A stretch of 64,000 nt of DNA from the NCBI GenBank assembly GCA_002355455.1, contig AP017375.1, positions 930,001 to 994,000 on the forward strand, written 5' to 3'. The position numbers and the translations under genes are program-made. This stretch comes from Stanieria sp. NIES-3757 (lineage in GTDB: Bacteria > Cyanobacteriota > Cyanobacteriia > Cyanobacteriales > Xenococcaceae). The notes under the pieces are model-generated. The model did not search any database, was not told where the DNA came from, and worked only from the letters and a program-made list of their open reading frames with translations. This document shows positions 54,501 to 63,129 of the stretch, piece by piece (position 1 is the first letter of the stretch; the number at the start of each line of letters is the position of its first letter).

Positions 54501-55336
54501 TTTATTTGCTCGAACTGGCGTTGATATCCAGTTCTAGCCTTGAATTTATAGGGTTGTTCCCGTGTGGACGTGGCGATAAGGGCACCATTTCGATCCATAA
54601 TGATGACTCTACCGGAGCGGCTGATGTCCAAGCAATGGAGAAATTCACTCAAATAATCTAGCCGTATATGAACGGCAAAAACTCCTAACAGACTATTTGT
54701 AGTGCTATCGTAGACGGGTTGAGACGCATCTAATGTCAGGAAATTAAGAGAACCATACTGGGAAATCGGACTCCATCCAGGCTTACCCGTTGTAACAGCT
54801 TGCCGATACCAGGGTCGATCGCGTCTAACGTCTAAGCCTTCGTTCGTGCGGACGAGTTCTTTTCGGCTGCCGTCGCTATTGAGGCTATAGATAAAGATTT
54901 GCTCGGGACGAGGAGGATCGGCAACGACTAAATATAAATCTGGCAGTCGGTCAACTAATCTAAACGTCCCTTGAGGACTGGCAAATAAGACCGCCGCTAC
55001 TTGCTCGAATTGCTGCAACCGAGCGAATAACAAAGTTTCCAGTGCTGGAATATTTTGGAGATCGAGTTGCCCCCAAGCAACTGCATCTACATTCAAACGA
55101 TTAATTAATAAAGGTTCTTGCAGATACGTCTCGAGTTCTTGCTTCACGCGCTCATTCGTCTCTGCTACTAGTTGATGACCCAAATCTTCCACTGCTTCTT
55201 GTCCATTCCGATAGGATAGATAACCTACCATTGCCACCGCTCCAATGGTAGGCAAAACAAAGGGAATGGTTAGTACCCAACGTAGTGGAACGTTTGTTAT
55301 AAAGTGGCGGAGAGTTTGTGAAAGGGCAAGGGACAT
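51587..55336 (-). CDS. Membrane sensor histidine kinase with PAS/GAF modules
   Basis: 1249 residues. N-terminal membrane segment (WVLTIPFVLPTIGAVAMVGY), a large periplasmic Cache-like sensor (about 35-350), a second membrane segment (ALLCLLTLGVALALGLL), then a HAMP domain with SRELAAGNLDRRL. PAS units follow around 440-590 (SPDPMAIASLAEGRILEVND), 580-700 (PAC RWLRSKAFPLQDETG) and 870-1000 (QVEEALRESEELF near 860). A GAF-type block lies about 700-860 (ADRVLIFRLNPDGSGQVIEE). The HisKA has SHELRTPLTSIRG (His near 1005), then the ATPase N box LTNLLSNAIKFSSPG, GRGIPEDKLEIIFEQF and TGLGLSICKKIVQQHGGRIW. Signal unknown; it feeds the receiver proteins beside it. Confidence 0.93.
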   Translation of the reverse strand: MSLALSQTLRHFITNVPLRWVLTIPFVLPTIGAVAMVGYLSYRNGQEAVEDLGHQLVAETNERVKQELETYLQEPLLINRLNVDAVAWGQLDLQNIPALETLLFARLQQFEQVAAVLFASPQGTFRLVDRLPDLYLVVADPPRPEQIFIYSLNSDGSRKELVRTNEGLDVRRDRPWYRQAVTTGKPGWSPISQYGSLNFLTLDASQPVYDSTTNSLLGVFAVHIRLDYLSEFLHCLDISRSGRVIIMDRNGALIATSTREQPYKFKARTGYQRQFEQINIDESQDDLTRSLGKYLRERPSGLESLERTHDLEFRYKGQLQFLKITPFQDRYGLNWQIVTVIPKSHFLRDIQNNTRTTALLCLLTLGVALALGLLTADKLIANFARLNRVSRELAAGNLDRRLPTDSTIYELNGLARSFNQMAEQLQQSFDRIQIALEESKEKFATIFRTSPDPMAIASLAEGRILEVNDSHVDFFGYSRGEAIGRTSLELNLWSSLDECEQFRNLLHLQGSVRNLEAQLRMKSGEVRTVLVSAEVPTLEGQDCTIVVLRDISDRKSAEEALHESEIRFRQLAETVREGFFVYETQSAYYSYVNPAYADIMATPAQLFYQGMFHWLNNIHPDDCDRIEAGLRRERQGKNFDEEYRFIRPNGEIRWLRSKAFPLQDETGTIVRIVGTVEDITERKQLEQSLRSQAEEERLITTITQNIRQSLDLEKILATTVIEVQQILNADRVLIFRLNPDGSGQVIEEAVVPEYPVTDQMRWEDEHFPEDCYEYYRQGIPRIVPDVAIDEWAECLVEFMQQVCVKSKVVAPIVQVYAKFSRKVWGLLIVHACSHYRQWQKSEVEILQRICDQLAIAINQANLYQQLQRKLAEHQQTEEALRESEELFRRAFDDAPIGIALVSPTGQFLKANTYYCNLLEYSEEELLTLTFQDLTHPTDLEADLEAFRQMIAGEIRSYHLEKRYITKQGIVIPVLLNAASIRDRDDRPLYCVGQIQDIRDRLKVERMKDEFISVVSHELRTPLTSIRGALGILGSGVFDNRPEKAKRMLQIAITNSDRLVRLVDDILSLERLESGKVQLVIERCQVADLMQQAIDSIQALAERADLTLSVTPVSATLWAAPDAIVQTLTNLLSNAIKFSSPGDTVWLKAEIGSGEWATGNGQQLSDTQTPYILFTVKDQGRGIPEDKLEIIFEQFQQVDVSDSRQKGGTGLGLSICKKIVQQHGGRIWVESSLGEGSTFYFTLPMKEEND

Positions 55337-55393
55337 GAAGGATGCCTAACGCAATAAATAACTTAATCTAAAAAATAGATTCCGCGTTTTCAA

Positions 55394-56542
55394 TCACCTC
55401 CTGGTAAGGCTTGGCTCGGCAATTAATTTATCGCTCGACGGTTTAGTCAGCTTCTGTCTCAACTTTTCCAACAATTGAGAGAACTGCTTGGCTAATTGTG
55501 TTTCTTGACTAATCTGGGTTTCCAACAAGCATTCGATCGCCCGTGCTATCTCCGAAGCTTTGATATAACCAAATGTTCCCAATCCGCCTGCTAGTTTATG
55601 GGCTTGTGTTCGCGCAGCTTGTTGTTGCTGCACGGTAAAATCGCCTGTTTGAAATGATCGCTCTACTGCTTCCAATGCAGTAATTCTTTGCTCCAGCGAG
55701 ATCTGAAAACGAGCTGTAATTTTCTCAATTGCTATTCTCCCTCGCTGGTCTCGAACTTGCCAATCCTCGTCCCAATCCACTGGTAAATCAAATTCCCAGG
55801 CAATCGCGCCCTCTTCGCTTCTCCTCTTTACATACTCCGATTCCCGTGTTCTTTTGTCTTCTTTTGGTGCTGCTTTTAACCGATATCCCAACCCATAAAC
55901 TGTCTCGATCGAATCATCCTCCATTCCGGCAGACTTCAAACGATGCCGTAAGTCTTTGATTAAAGTGGTGACAGAACCTTCAACGGGAGTTTTTTCGATC
56001 GACCACAGGCGATCAATGATGGCACTACGGCTGAGAATGTGTTCGGGGTGGCGGAGAAATAGTTCGAGCAGATTGTATTCTTTGGGACGCAGGGATATTT
56101 CTTTGCGATCATAAGTAACCCGAGCTGAAGTAGGATCGAGACAGAGTAGCCCCCAAGTTAATACTGGCGAAGATGAGTATCTTTTATCGCGCCTCAGAAT
56201 TGCTCGCAATCTTGCCAGTAGTTGGGAAGAAGCGCAAGATTTGGCAACATAGTCATCGGCACCAGCATCAAGTCCAGCAATAACATCTTCGTTCGCGTCT
56301 TTCGTTGTTAGCATCAGAATTGGTGTTTGACAGCCTTGAGCGCGTAAACGACGGCAAACTTCAAGTCCATTTAACGTTGGAATTAAAAGATCTAAAAGAA
56401 TCAGATCGTAATTCCATCGAGTTGCCAGATCTAACCCTGCCATTCCATCTGCAACCACATCGACTGTATAACGATGGGTAGAGAGCATGGCTGAGAATAA
56501 TTCACTAGTATGTTCATCATCTTCTATAAACAGAATTTTCAT
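55394..56542 (-). CDS. OmpR-type response regulator with C-terminal HPt domain
   Basis: 382 residues from ATG 56542, with AGGAG seven bases upstream (a GTG at 56548 is less likely). Receiver 1-120: FIEDDEHTSEL, LLDLLIPTLNG (D51 by this start), KSCASS after the Lys. Winged helix 125-225 (LRPKEYNLLELFLRHPEHIL, SVTTLIKDLRHRLKS, ETVYGLGYRLKA). Linker, then an HPt-type helix bundle with ARTQAHKLAGGLGTFGY, the phosphorylatable His about 315. A receiver, DNA-binding and HPt domain in one chain is rare and suggests it both relays phosphate and binds DNA. 58 bases from the kinase gene. Confidence 0.92.
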   Translation of the reverse strand: MKILFIEDDEHTSELFSAMLSTHRYTVDVVADGMAGLDLATRWNYDLILLDLLIPTLNGLEVCRRLRAQGCQTPILMLTTKDANEDVIAGLDAGADDYVAKSCASSQLLARLRAILRRDKRYSSSPVLTWGLLCLDPTSARVTYDRKEISLRPKEYNLLELFLRHPEHILSRSAIIDRLWSIEKTPVEGSVTTLIKDLRHRLKSAGMEDDSIETVYGLGYRLKAAPKEDKRTRESEYVKRRSEEGAIAWEFDLPVDWDEDWQVRDQRGRIAIEKITARFQISLEQRITALEAVERSFQTGDFTVQQQQAARTQAHKLAGGLGTFGYIKASEIARAIECLLETQISQETQLAKQFSQLLEKLRQKLTKPSSDKLIAEPSLTRR

Positions 56543-57103
56543 ATGCACTCTCCTGTCAACTTTGCATTAGCTGAAAGCAGAGTCTAGACAAGATTGCTTT
56601 TTCTAATATCTTTTCATTAGACATCTCCAAACCTTAATTTAAAACCATTGAATAAACCGTAGTTAAAATTTAATTTCTGGAGCAATATATTATTTAAATA
56701 ACAGCAAAAGCTGCCTGGCAAAGGTGTCTTAGAAGCTCATGTTATCTAGAGTCTGCTCTCAACTGTCACAACCTGTTTTGAGATAGATTGGAAGTCTGAA
56801 AACCCCCGAGCATCGTGCCTGCCAAATTTGGATTTTAAAAATAATTTAAATTTTGTTGCAAATGTTTTAGGTAGGCAGGAGCAAAAGTCAAGCGCTCGTT
56901 TGCTTAAAAAGACTTATTTAAGTTTGACAATCTTTTTTTTAAATCATAAATTCACGCTATTAATAAATAGAGCGATCGGAGTTATAAGCAGTTGAATGGT
57001 GAAATTATTTTTTTTATAAGGTCAACTCAATATATATCAGAAGTATGTGGCGAAAAGTGAGATAGTTTACATTGATTTAATCTTACTATCACCCTTAAAA
57101 TAA
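56543..57103. other. 561-bp gap, AT-rich
   Basis: Between the response regulator start and the TnpB remnant. No gene. Promoter of the minus-strand phosphorelay operon is expected here near 56560-56650, but no motif is certain. Composition is again AT-rich, unlike the coding blocks on both sides. Confidence 0.45.
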
Positions 57104-57691
57104 ACTTCAGCAGAGAAACAATTAAACAGAGCTAACCGTAAAAAGTCCAAGAAGTTCAGGAAAGGGCAGAAACAATCTAACAATTATCTCAAGGCTAGAA
57201 ATAGATATGCTCGGAAACACTTAAGAGTAAGTAGGCAACGTAAAGGCTTTGTCCAGAGAGAGGCATTGCGCGTAATCCAATCTAACGATTTGGTAGCCTA
57301 TGAAGACTTAAGAGTTAAGAACATGGTGAGGTCTAAACTAGCTAAGAGTATAAATGATGCTAGCTGGTCAGCTTTCCGTAGTTGGTTAGAGTATTTTGGT
57401 TGGAAGTATGGCAAGATAACTGTAGCAGTACCTCCACATAACACAAGCCAAAACTGCTCTAGCTGTGGGAAGAAAGTTAAAAAATCTCTATCAACTAGGA
57501 CTCATAAATGTCCTCATTGTGGATTTGAGGCTGATAGGGACTTAAACGCTAGCCTCAATATTTTGCAATTAGGATTGCGTACTGCGGGACACGCAGGAAC
57601 ATACGCTTGGGGAGAGACTCCCTCTTGGGCATTTGGAGAAATCCTGATGTCTAACGGAGACTCGTTGAACCAAGAATCCCCTCGCCTTTAG
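57104..57691 (+). pseudogene. tnpB: IS200/IS605 TnpB, C-terminal half only
   Basis: Open frame from 57104: AEKQLNRANRKKSKKFRKGQ, then HLRVSRQRKGFVQREALRVI and LVAYEDLRVKNMVRSKLAKS, SCGKKVKKS..CPHCGF (zinc finger, four Cys) and ADRDLNASLNIL (the last RuvC Asp). The N-terminal RuvC-I part and a start codon are missing, and TTG 57266 is only the start of a shorter frame. The right end with its hairpin is kept, so the left half was lost. RNA-guided nuclease of this type would be inactive. Confidence 0.87.
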
Positions 57692-57698
57692 GCAGGGG
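57678..57698 (+). repeat. Right-end hairpin of the IS200/IS605-type element
   Basis: CCCCTCGCC/GGCAGGGG stem with TTTA loop, containing the tnpB stop. This typical right-end hairpin overlaps the guide-RNA end in related elements. It is followed by GAGTGTCAATTG. Confidence 0.75.
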
Positions 57699-57716
57699 AG
57701 TGTCAATTGTAAGTCT

Positions 57717-59345
57717 CTAGGAAAGACGACACGAAGGATACTTGGGTAAAGTGACGGCGAGCAGAAAACAAATCCCCGTCAGGAGGAGTGCAATTAATAG
57801 AGAAATTTTGATTCCTGAAGTTGCTGCATCAAGACTAATCAATCGCAGCAATGGATAGATTGATGGTGGCAGTTTGTTAGCAAATACTTCTCTAACTTCT
57901 TCTCGAGAAAAGGTTTGCAACATTTCTTGTAACTTAGCAATCACTTCAAGGCGTTCGACTGGTGACAAGGTTTTGCCAAGGTTTTCTAAGATGTTATCAA
58001 CAATGCTTCGAGAGGTAGAATATACAAGTGCCGTACCGAGGATTCCTCGTCCCAAGGAACAGCCCAAATTCTGAATGGGATCGTAAATGCCAGAGGCTTG
58101 AGGTTTATCTCCCTTTGAAGCGTTTGAGTAAGTGAGGGTGCTAATATATGACGAAAATAATCCCGAACCCACGCCCATAATAATTAACCCCGGCATCAGT
58201 TCTAATGAGGTAACTGAGAGATGCAGGCTACTGTAAAGCACTCCAATGCCAGCAGCAAGCAAAGAAATGCCAAGACAGACAATATACTTGGGTGTGATGA
58301 GATTGCCCAAAACTAAATACTTCAGGACTGAGATTATAACGATTACCATGGTTAGGTTGTAAGGTATTATCGTTAGTGCTGTTCTAAATGGATTAAGCGA
58401 TAAGGCAACCGGTACAAATTGAAATAGGTTAAATTGCACGCCCGTTACAATTAGTGTATGCAGCATCGCAGTAAGAAGCCCCAAGACGAATTCTCGGTTA
58501 CGTAATAGTCCGACTCGGAATAAACAAGCCTTACCTAGATTTGCCTGTCGTCGTTGCCAGAAGACAAAGAACCCCAAAAGAATCATCCCCACGGCAAATA
58601 ATGTAGGTACGATCGAGATCGCAAAAGGTGGGATAATCAAACCCGCAATTGAAAACTCTCGTTTTGGTTCCCACCACCCAAATTCTCCCGCCAAGCTAAT
58701 ACCTACAAAAATAGAACTAAGTCCTAAAAAGGAGAATAAACCTCCGATCCAATCTATAGGTTGCGTACAGTTGACAATTAGATTAGGTAGCGATCGCCTC
58801 AAGCGTAACACGAGGATCAGAACCAGCAGTGAAGGCGCAAATGCCCAACGCCAACCGAAATTGGAGGCAAGGTAACCTCCAAGCAAAGAACCAAACAAGC
58901 CCCCCAATGTCGAAGCCAAAATGAGTGCTATGGTTATCCGCTCTTCATTGTCGCCATAAATTAAATCAGCGATCGCTAAAGGAGTACTAATCAAAGGTGT
59001 GGAAGCCAGACCCGTCAATAGTGAAAAACAGAGGGCAAGAATTTCAATTGTAGGACTTAGGGAGGTGAGGGTCATCCCAATACCATACAAAACTAAGCTG
59101 ATGCTAAATATACGAGTTCGACCGTAAAAGCGACACAGATTTTCCGTTGAGGGTGCAAAGGAAGCAGCTACAAGGAAATATACAACCAAAATACTCTGTA
59201 TGGCACCAACACTCGAATCGAGATCGCGCACGAGCGGAGACATAATCGTGGGCATGACACTGACATTGTAGGCAATCATAAACAAGGTAAGAGCGATCGC
59301 CCAAAAACCTTTATGTCCGAATTGAACTTTTCGCGTTCGATCCAT
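57717..59345 (-). CDS. MFS multidrug exporter, DHA2-like (14 TM)
   Basis: 542 residues, with about 14 membrane helices by hydrophobicity. Helix 1 begins WAIALTLFMIAYNVSVMPTI; motif A region CRFYGRTRIF after helix 2; LASTLGGLFGSLLGGYLASN in helix 5 is motif C-like. Drug:proton antiporters of this family export a range of compounds. Tail ends near a SRSIVDNILENLGK loop and a final helix. It lies alone on the minus strand between a TnpB remnant and a low-coding region. Confidence 0.88.
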   Translation of the reverse strand: MDRTRKVQFGHKGFWAIALTLFMIAYNVSVMPTIMSPLVRDLDSSVGAIQSILVVYFLVAASFAPSTENLCRFYGRTRIFSISLVLYGIGMTLTSLSPTIEILALCFSLLTGLASTPLISTPLAIADLIYGDNEERITIALILASTLGGLFGSLLGGYLASNFGWRWAFAPSLLVLILVLRLRRSLPNLIVNCTQPIDWIGGLFSFLGLSSIFVGISLAGEFGWWEPKREFSIAGLIIPPFAISIVPTLFAVGMILLGFFVFWQRRQANLGKACLFRVGLLRNREFVLGLLTAMLHTLIVTGVQFNLFQFVPVALSLNPFRTALTIIPYNLTMVIVIISVLKYLVLGNLITPKYIVCLGISLLAAGIGVLYSSLHLSVTSLELMPGLIIMGVGSGLFSSYISTLTYSNASKGDKPQASGIYDPIQNLGCSLGRGILGTALVYSTSRSIVDNILENLGKTLSPVERLEVIAKLQEMLQTFSREEVREVFANKLPPSIYPLLRLISLDAATSGIKISLLIALLLTGICFLLAVTLPKYPSCRLS

Positions 59346-59649
59346 ATACGCCTCGGAAGATACTAATTATAAGTGTAGGGTTTTGCCTGAAGATTCAATT
59401 CTCTCAGTTTTCTCTGTCTGGTAAGATCGGATACTACAAATAATATCTATAGTCATTAAAATAGTTCTTAGCCGCCGTACCGAAGAGGATTTGGCACGGA
59501 GCATTGGTAACAAGTTAAGCTTGTAAGCAAGTTGTCAAGGGGATTTTAGGAGAAGATTGAAAGAAAAACTGGTCAGAACCTGTTTGTTGGGCTGGAAAAG
59601 GAGCAATGATTAGCTTTTGCTTTGGTTCTCGCTGTCTTTTAATAATCCC
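59346..59649. other. 304-bp gap, nothing recognised
   Basis: Upstream of the MFS exporter start. Holds its promoter presumably; no other feature seen. Confidence 0.4.
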
Positions 59650-59907
59650 TCAACATTTCCGAATATCAGAATGGGCAAAATATTTAACTGGGTCATGAGC
59701 TTCTCCACGCTTTGAAGCACCAAGAAAATAATCAAGACCACGATAAATCATTTCTAAGGAGATGCGATATTCTCGAAAAAACCGCGACCCAGAGGTGATT
59801 GTTGGAGTTAATAAAGCAGTTAAGTGTTCAACAATGACTCGATCTTCTACCATTGGTCGTTGCGTTTTTTTGGCATCGTCTCGATTTAGTCTTTTACTCT
59901 TGCCCAT
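59650..59907 (-). CDS. Short protein or gene remnant, unknown
   Basis: 85 residues: KSKRLNRDDAKKTQRPMVED, then VIVEHLTALLTPTITSGSRF and IYRGLDYFLGASKRGEAHDP. The EDRVIVEHLTALLTP part recalls the N-terminus of some IS4-type transposases, so it may be a decayed insertion sequence. ATG and a stop are present but no strong ribosome site. Low certainty. Confidence 0.35.
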   Translation of the reverse strand: MGKSKRLNRDDAKKTQRPMVEDRVIVEHLTALLTPTITSGSRFFREYRISLEMIYRGLDYFLGASKRGEAHDPVKYFAHSDIRKC

Positions 59908-60075
59908 AGAGAAATAAAATCGCTCAATTGCTTGGTTTCTATGAGTTTGACACGATTTGTTTTTTTACTTGACTTTTTTCTGATTTCCTTAACTTGTGAC
60001 CAATGCGCCAAATCTAAGAAAAAAGACAAGTAGCAACAACTCGAATAGAACTGTGGAGCAATTACAGAACCAATC

Positions 60076-60996
60076 TCAACCAAATAAAGAATTCCAAGGA
60101 AGACGTGAGAGTTGTAGAAAGGCGAATAATACAATGTAAGTCACTCTGATTGCTCTGTGCTTGGGATGAGATTGGGCAAATCCCATGATAATCAAAATGT
60201 AGGCAAACCCCAGTACTGGTAGCAGGAAATAGGTGGTAGCGATAAACAAGATTAAGAACCAATCGCGGAATCGAGAAAACAGATGCAAGGGCTTGACTAA
60301 GAACGCAACAGCGATACAGCCTTCGATCCACAATGTCCAGTAAGAAGCAGCTAACGTAAATGTCTGCAATCGAGAACTGGTGCTTAAAGTAACACTACCG
60401 ATCGCCTCTGGAAACTGCTTGAGTAACCCTTCCAGTAACCGATTCTGCGGTAATGCATCGGGCGATAATCCGCCAATTGCCGTTGCCACCGCTGCCACGC
60501 GATCATCTGTCAAAAAGGTGTAGTGGAGAAAGCCGCCATCCCAATATTCACCTGCCAGTATCTTCCAGGTTGTGGCAAACAGAAACGTCAGCCCAATCAA
60601 TATTCGTCCGTTCCATGCCAGTACACCATCGGTATCTTTGGCAGATACCGCCAGCGCACAGACCAGGCACCAGTAAGTAATCAAAATTTTATGATTATCA
60701 ATCCATAGCCAATCGGTAGCATTCACCCACCAGACCATGCCGCAAATTAACACCCACATCACCTGGCTGGTTAACAGCGTAGGAGAGAGCAGCATTAGCC
60801 CACACAGAATGCACAAGGGAATATCGAGAAATACGGTGCTGGAGCCATATAACAGCAGGAAAAGTGCCGTAAAGCGCAAAACCAGCAGATGTCGGGGTTG
60901 CACTAGCAGCTCGTTCAGAAATGGCAGACGGAGGGGAGGGGCTGTTAGGGATGAGGCAGAGGGGGAAGAGGAGGGAGAGATTGGGGTCATTGCCAC
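60076..60996 (-). CDS. Polytopic membrane protein, HTTM-like
   Basis: 306 residues with roughly eight hydrophobic helices, a Ser/Pro-rich N-terminal tail (PISPSSSPSASSLTAPPLRL), then VLRFTALFLLLYGSSTVFLD, WVLICGMVWWVNATDWLWID and LIGLTFLFATTWKILAGEYW. The arrangement resembles HTTM (vitamin-K carboxylase-related) membrane proteins, but no catalytic motif is sure. The start overlaps the upstream gene stop by ten bases (coupled). Confidence 0.75.
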   Translation of the reverse strand: MAMTPISPSSSPSASSLTAPPLRLPFLNELLVQPRHLLVLRFTALFLLLYGSSTVFLDIPLCILCGLMLLSPTLLTSQVMWVLICGMVWWVNATDWLWIDNHKILITYWCLVCALAVSAKDTDGVLAWNGRILIGLTFLFATTWKILAGEYWDGGFLHYTFLTDDRVAAVATAIGGLSPDALPQNRLLEGLLKQFPEAIGSVTLSTSSRLQTFTLAASYWTLWIEGCIAVAFLVKPLHLFSRFRDWFLILFIATTYFLLPVLGFAYILIIMGFAQSHPKHRAIRVTYIVLFAFLQLSRLPWNSLFG

Positions 60997-61622
60997 ACTC
61001 CCGCTTCAACTACCGAACTCAACGGTTCAGCCCACAGACGATGGTGAGTCCGATCGAAGCGAATCCTCCACCACTGTAGCCGGATTGCTTTCAAGGTTTT
61101 AACGACTCCTGGCACCTCCGGATCATAAACCGTTTTCAGTCGATATAACGGTTGAGAAAGAGGGTGGCTGGGCAGATCGGGTAAAGCAAGGCTATCCCCT
61201 TTGTTGGGCATTAAATCTTGGATTGCCGGAAAATCAGGATTGTCGCTCTGAAGTTTTTGATAAATGGCTTGTCGCTGAATGGTGGTCGGTACAACAGACT
61301 GACCCACAAACTGAGGAGCCATTTGCTCGAGATCGCTCTGGCGAGGAAGGGTGCGAGTGCGGCGAATGGTTCGAGCGTCCAGCGCACTATACACATCGAA
61401 CTGAATCAGGTTGCCATCCCGATCTAGTGCCTCTGCCTGGATCGCTCGCATATTAGGTGCGTCGATCCCCCCAAACATCCCGAATCCGCCGCCTTTCCAA
61501 GGAGAAAGATTTGCGGTGTGAGTCAGATAGAGTTGCAGCAGTGCCACGAGTACCAAAATTGCCCCAGGCAATCCTCGCTCCAGGAGGTACTGCATCCGAT
61601 CGCCCAAACGGGGACGAGCCAT
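60987..61622 (-). CDS. Conserved membrane-anchored protein, unknown
   Basis: 211 residues. One N-terminal membrane helix (GLPGAILVLVALLQLYLT), then SPWKGGGFGMFGGIDAPNMR, a motif that seems characteristic, and a soluble domain ending KAIRLQWWRIRFDRTHHRLW. Always likely translated with the HTTM-like gene. Function unknown; periplasmic domain inferred. Confidence 0.75.
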   Translation of the reverse strand: MARPRLGDRMQYLLERGLPGAILVLVALLQLYLTHTANLSPWKGGGFGMFGGIDAPNMRAIQAEALDRDGNLIQFDVYSALDARTIRRTRTLPRQSDLEQMAPQFVGQSVVPTTIQRQAIYQKLQSDNPDFPAIQDLMPNKGDSLALPDLPSHPLSQPLYRLKTVYDPEVPGVVKTLKAIRLQWWRIRFDRTHHRLWAEPLSSVVEAGVWQ

Positions 61623-61649
61623 TGATTGTTAGTTCCTCTTTATGTTATG

Positions 61650-61898
61650 TTATTCATCGTCTTCAGCCCAGTCTCTAGCATCATCGCGACGTTCTTCGAG
61701 TTGGCCACTCTCTTCCAGTTCACTGCGATGGTCGATGACGTCTTCACCCTCGACATCTTCTACATCAAAAACGGTTCTGGCTAGCAGCGCAGAGGAGGCT
61801 CGATCTGGATCGACCGTCACCGATCGCGAAGCACCCACCCGTGGAGCAATTACAAAAATGGCGATCGCTACAATGCCGAGTAATAAAATACGAGTCAT
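61650..61898 (-). CDS. Small secreted or anchored acidic protein, unknown
   Basis: 83 residues from ATG 61898, which has AAGGAGAATTC directly before. A signal-like helix ILLLGIVAIAIFVIAPRVGA, then a Ser/Asp stretch and a very acidic end (EESGQLEERRDDARDWAEDD). Upstream in-frame Met at 61952 lies in unlikely sequence. Probably periplasmic or membrane-anchored; function unknown. Confidence 0.7.
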   Translation of the reverse strand: MTRILLLGIVAIAIFVIAPRVGASRSVTVDPDRASSALLARTVFDVEDVEGEDVIDHRSELEESGQLEERRDDARDWAEDDE

Positions 61899-61974
61899 AG
61901 AATTCTCCTTAAATGATTGGTGATTGTTAATTGGTAATTGGTGATAAACCAATTTATTTATTGCCCATTACCCA

Positions 61975-62955
61975 TTACTCAACTTGAAACGAATCTAAAA
62001 AACGGCTGATGTTGACGATGTTGTCTGAAAGAGCACCGACCCCATACATTCGTTCCTCTACCAAATAGAAGCGCACGGCTAGGATCTGTCCTTCAGGCGT
62101 AGTTCCGACAAACGATCGTCCTGGACTGTCATCAAGCAAAATCTTTCTGCCGCTTTCAACCACATTTTGAGCTTGCCATCGTTCGAGCAGGTTGGTGCCA
62201 ACTCGATTGAGCAGCGCATCTGCCCCTGCCTGTAAATCCTTCGATGAAACATCGGTGTAGCCCACTGAATAAGAGTCACCGGGGGCCGTAAAATTACGAC
62301 CTTCAATCACCTTCCATTCAAATTCAGTTCCGCCTAATTCGATCGATTCAGTTTCATCCGTAGGCAGCAGGGGCAAATTGACACTGAAACCACCTTCCTC
62401 GGAAACGTAAGGTTGCCAGGGCTGCACCGCAAACGAATCAATGAATTGACTGATTTCGGTCAAATCCTCAGAAGTACTCATCACTGCATAGAGGCGTCGA
62501 TCGGCCAGAATGAGGCGTAGAACCGAGAGTTGGTTGTTCTGCGTCCCGATGATTTCTCGTGCAGGATACCCATTCACGTCAATGCGCTTGCCGCGACCAT
62601 TCAGAGCTGACCAGTTGAGTTCATCCGTCAGGGTATTTTTGATACTGTCGATGACGGCATTTGCGCCTAATTCGATCGTCGCTGAAGTCAGATCCGTATA
62701 GGCAACCCCATAAAATCCGGTATCGTCTTTAACCCGAAAAACCTTCCAATCAGTGGATTGTTCGCCAATAGGAATAGTACGGCTACCCGTTTCTGGTTGA
62801 GCTGACATCCGAACAACAAATTGCCCTTCTTCAGAAACCTGAAGTTGCCCGGTTGACTGGTTGAGTAAAAGGGGTTGAGCAATAGATACTTTAAGTGGAG
62901 CAATCCAAGCGATCGCAATAAATAAACTAGTTCCGATGACTTTTATAAATTTCAT
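61975..62955 (-). CDS. Secreted protein with two copies of one domain
   Basis: 326 residues. Signal peptide (FIKVIGTSLFIAIAWIAPLK). Two homologous blocks of about 145 residues: the first holds EEGQFVVRMSAQPE, TDWKVFRVKDDTGFYGVAYT and VLRLILADRRLYAVMSTSED; the second EEGGFSVNLPLLPT, EFEWKVIEGRNFTAPGDSYS and AVRFYLVEERMYGVGALSDN. Both end in FxDSFxV. Likely an envelope-associated or extracellular protein. Unknown function; the pattern SEEGxFxVxxP is common to bacterial exported proteins. Confidence 0.8.
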   Translation of the reverse strand: MKFIKVIGTSLFIAIAWIAPLKVSIAQPLLLNQSTGQLQVSEEGQFVVRMSAQPETGSRTIPIGEQSTDWKVFRVKDDTGFYGVAYTDLTSATIELGANAVIDSIKNTLTDELNWSALNGRGKRIDVNGYPAREIIGTQNNQLSVLRLILADRRLYAVMSTSEDLTEISQFIDSFAVQPWQPYVSEEGGFSVNLPLLPTDETESIELGGTEFEWKVIEGRNFTAPGDSYSVGYTDVSSKDLQAGADALLNRVGTNLLERWQAQNVVESGRKILLDDSPGRSFVGTTPEGQILAVRFYLVEERMYGVGALSDNIVNISRFLDSFQVE

Positions 62956-63129
62956 GGTAAGAACAATACTAAGTACTTAACCAAAATTTTTTGTCTATTT
63001 TTTGATAAGATTTTAGATAACTATTTTATTAAGTTATCGACAACATAAAAAAATATTATAGTTAATGACAATATTTCAAGTAAATAGTAACATAATTTAT
63101 AATTAGCTAAATAATTGGGACTTATCAGG

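Noticed and set aside
59886-60331. Two minus-strand frames overlapping the 3' end of the HTTM-like gene
   Set aside because: They overlap the better-supported gene at 60076 and have no start signal or known motif.
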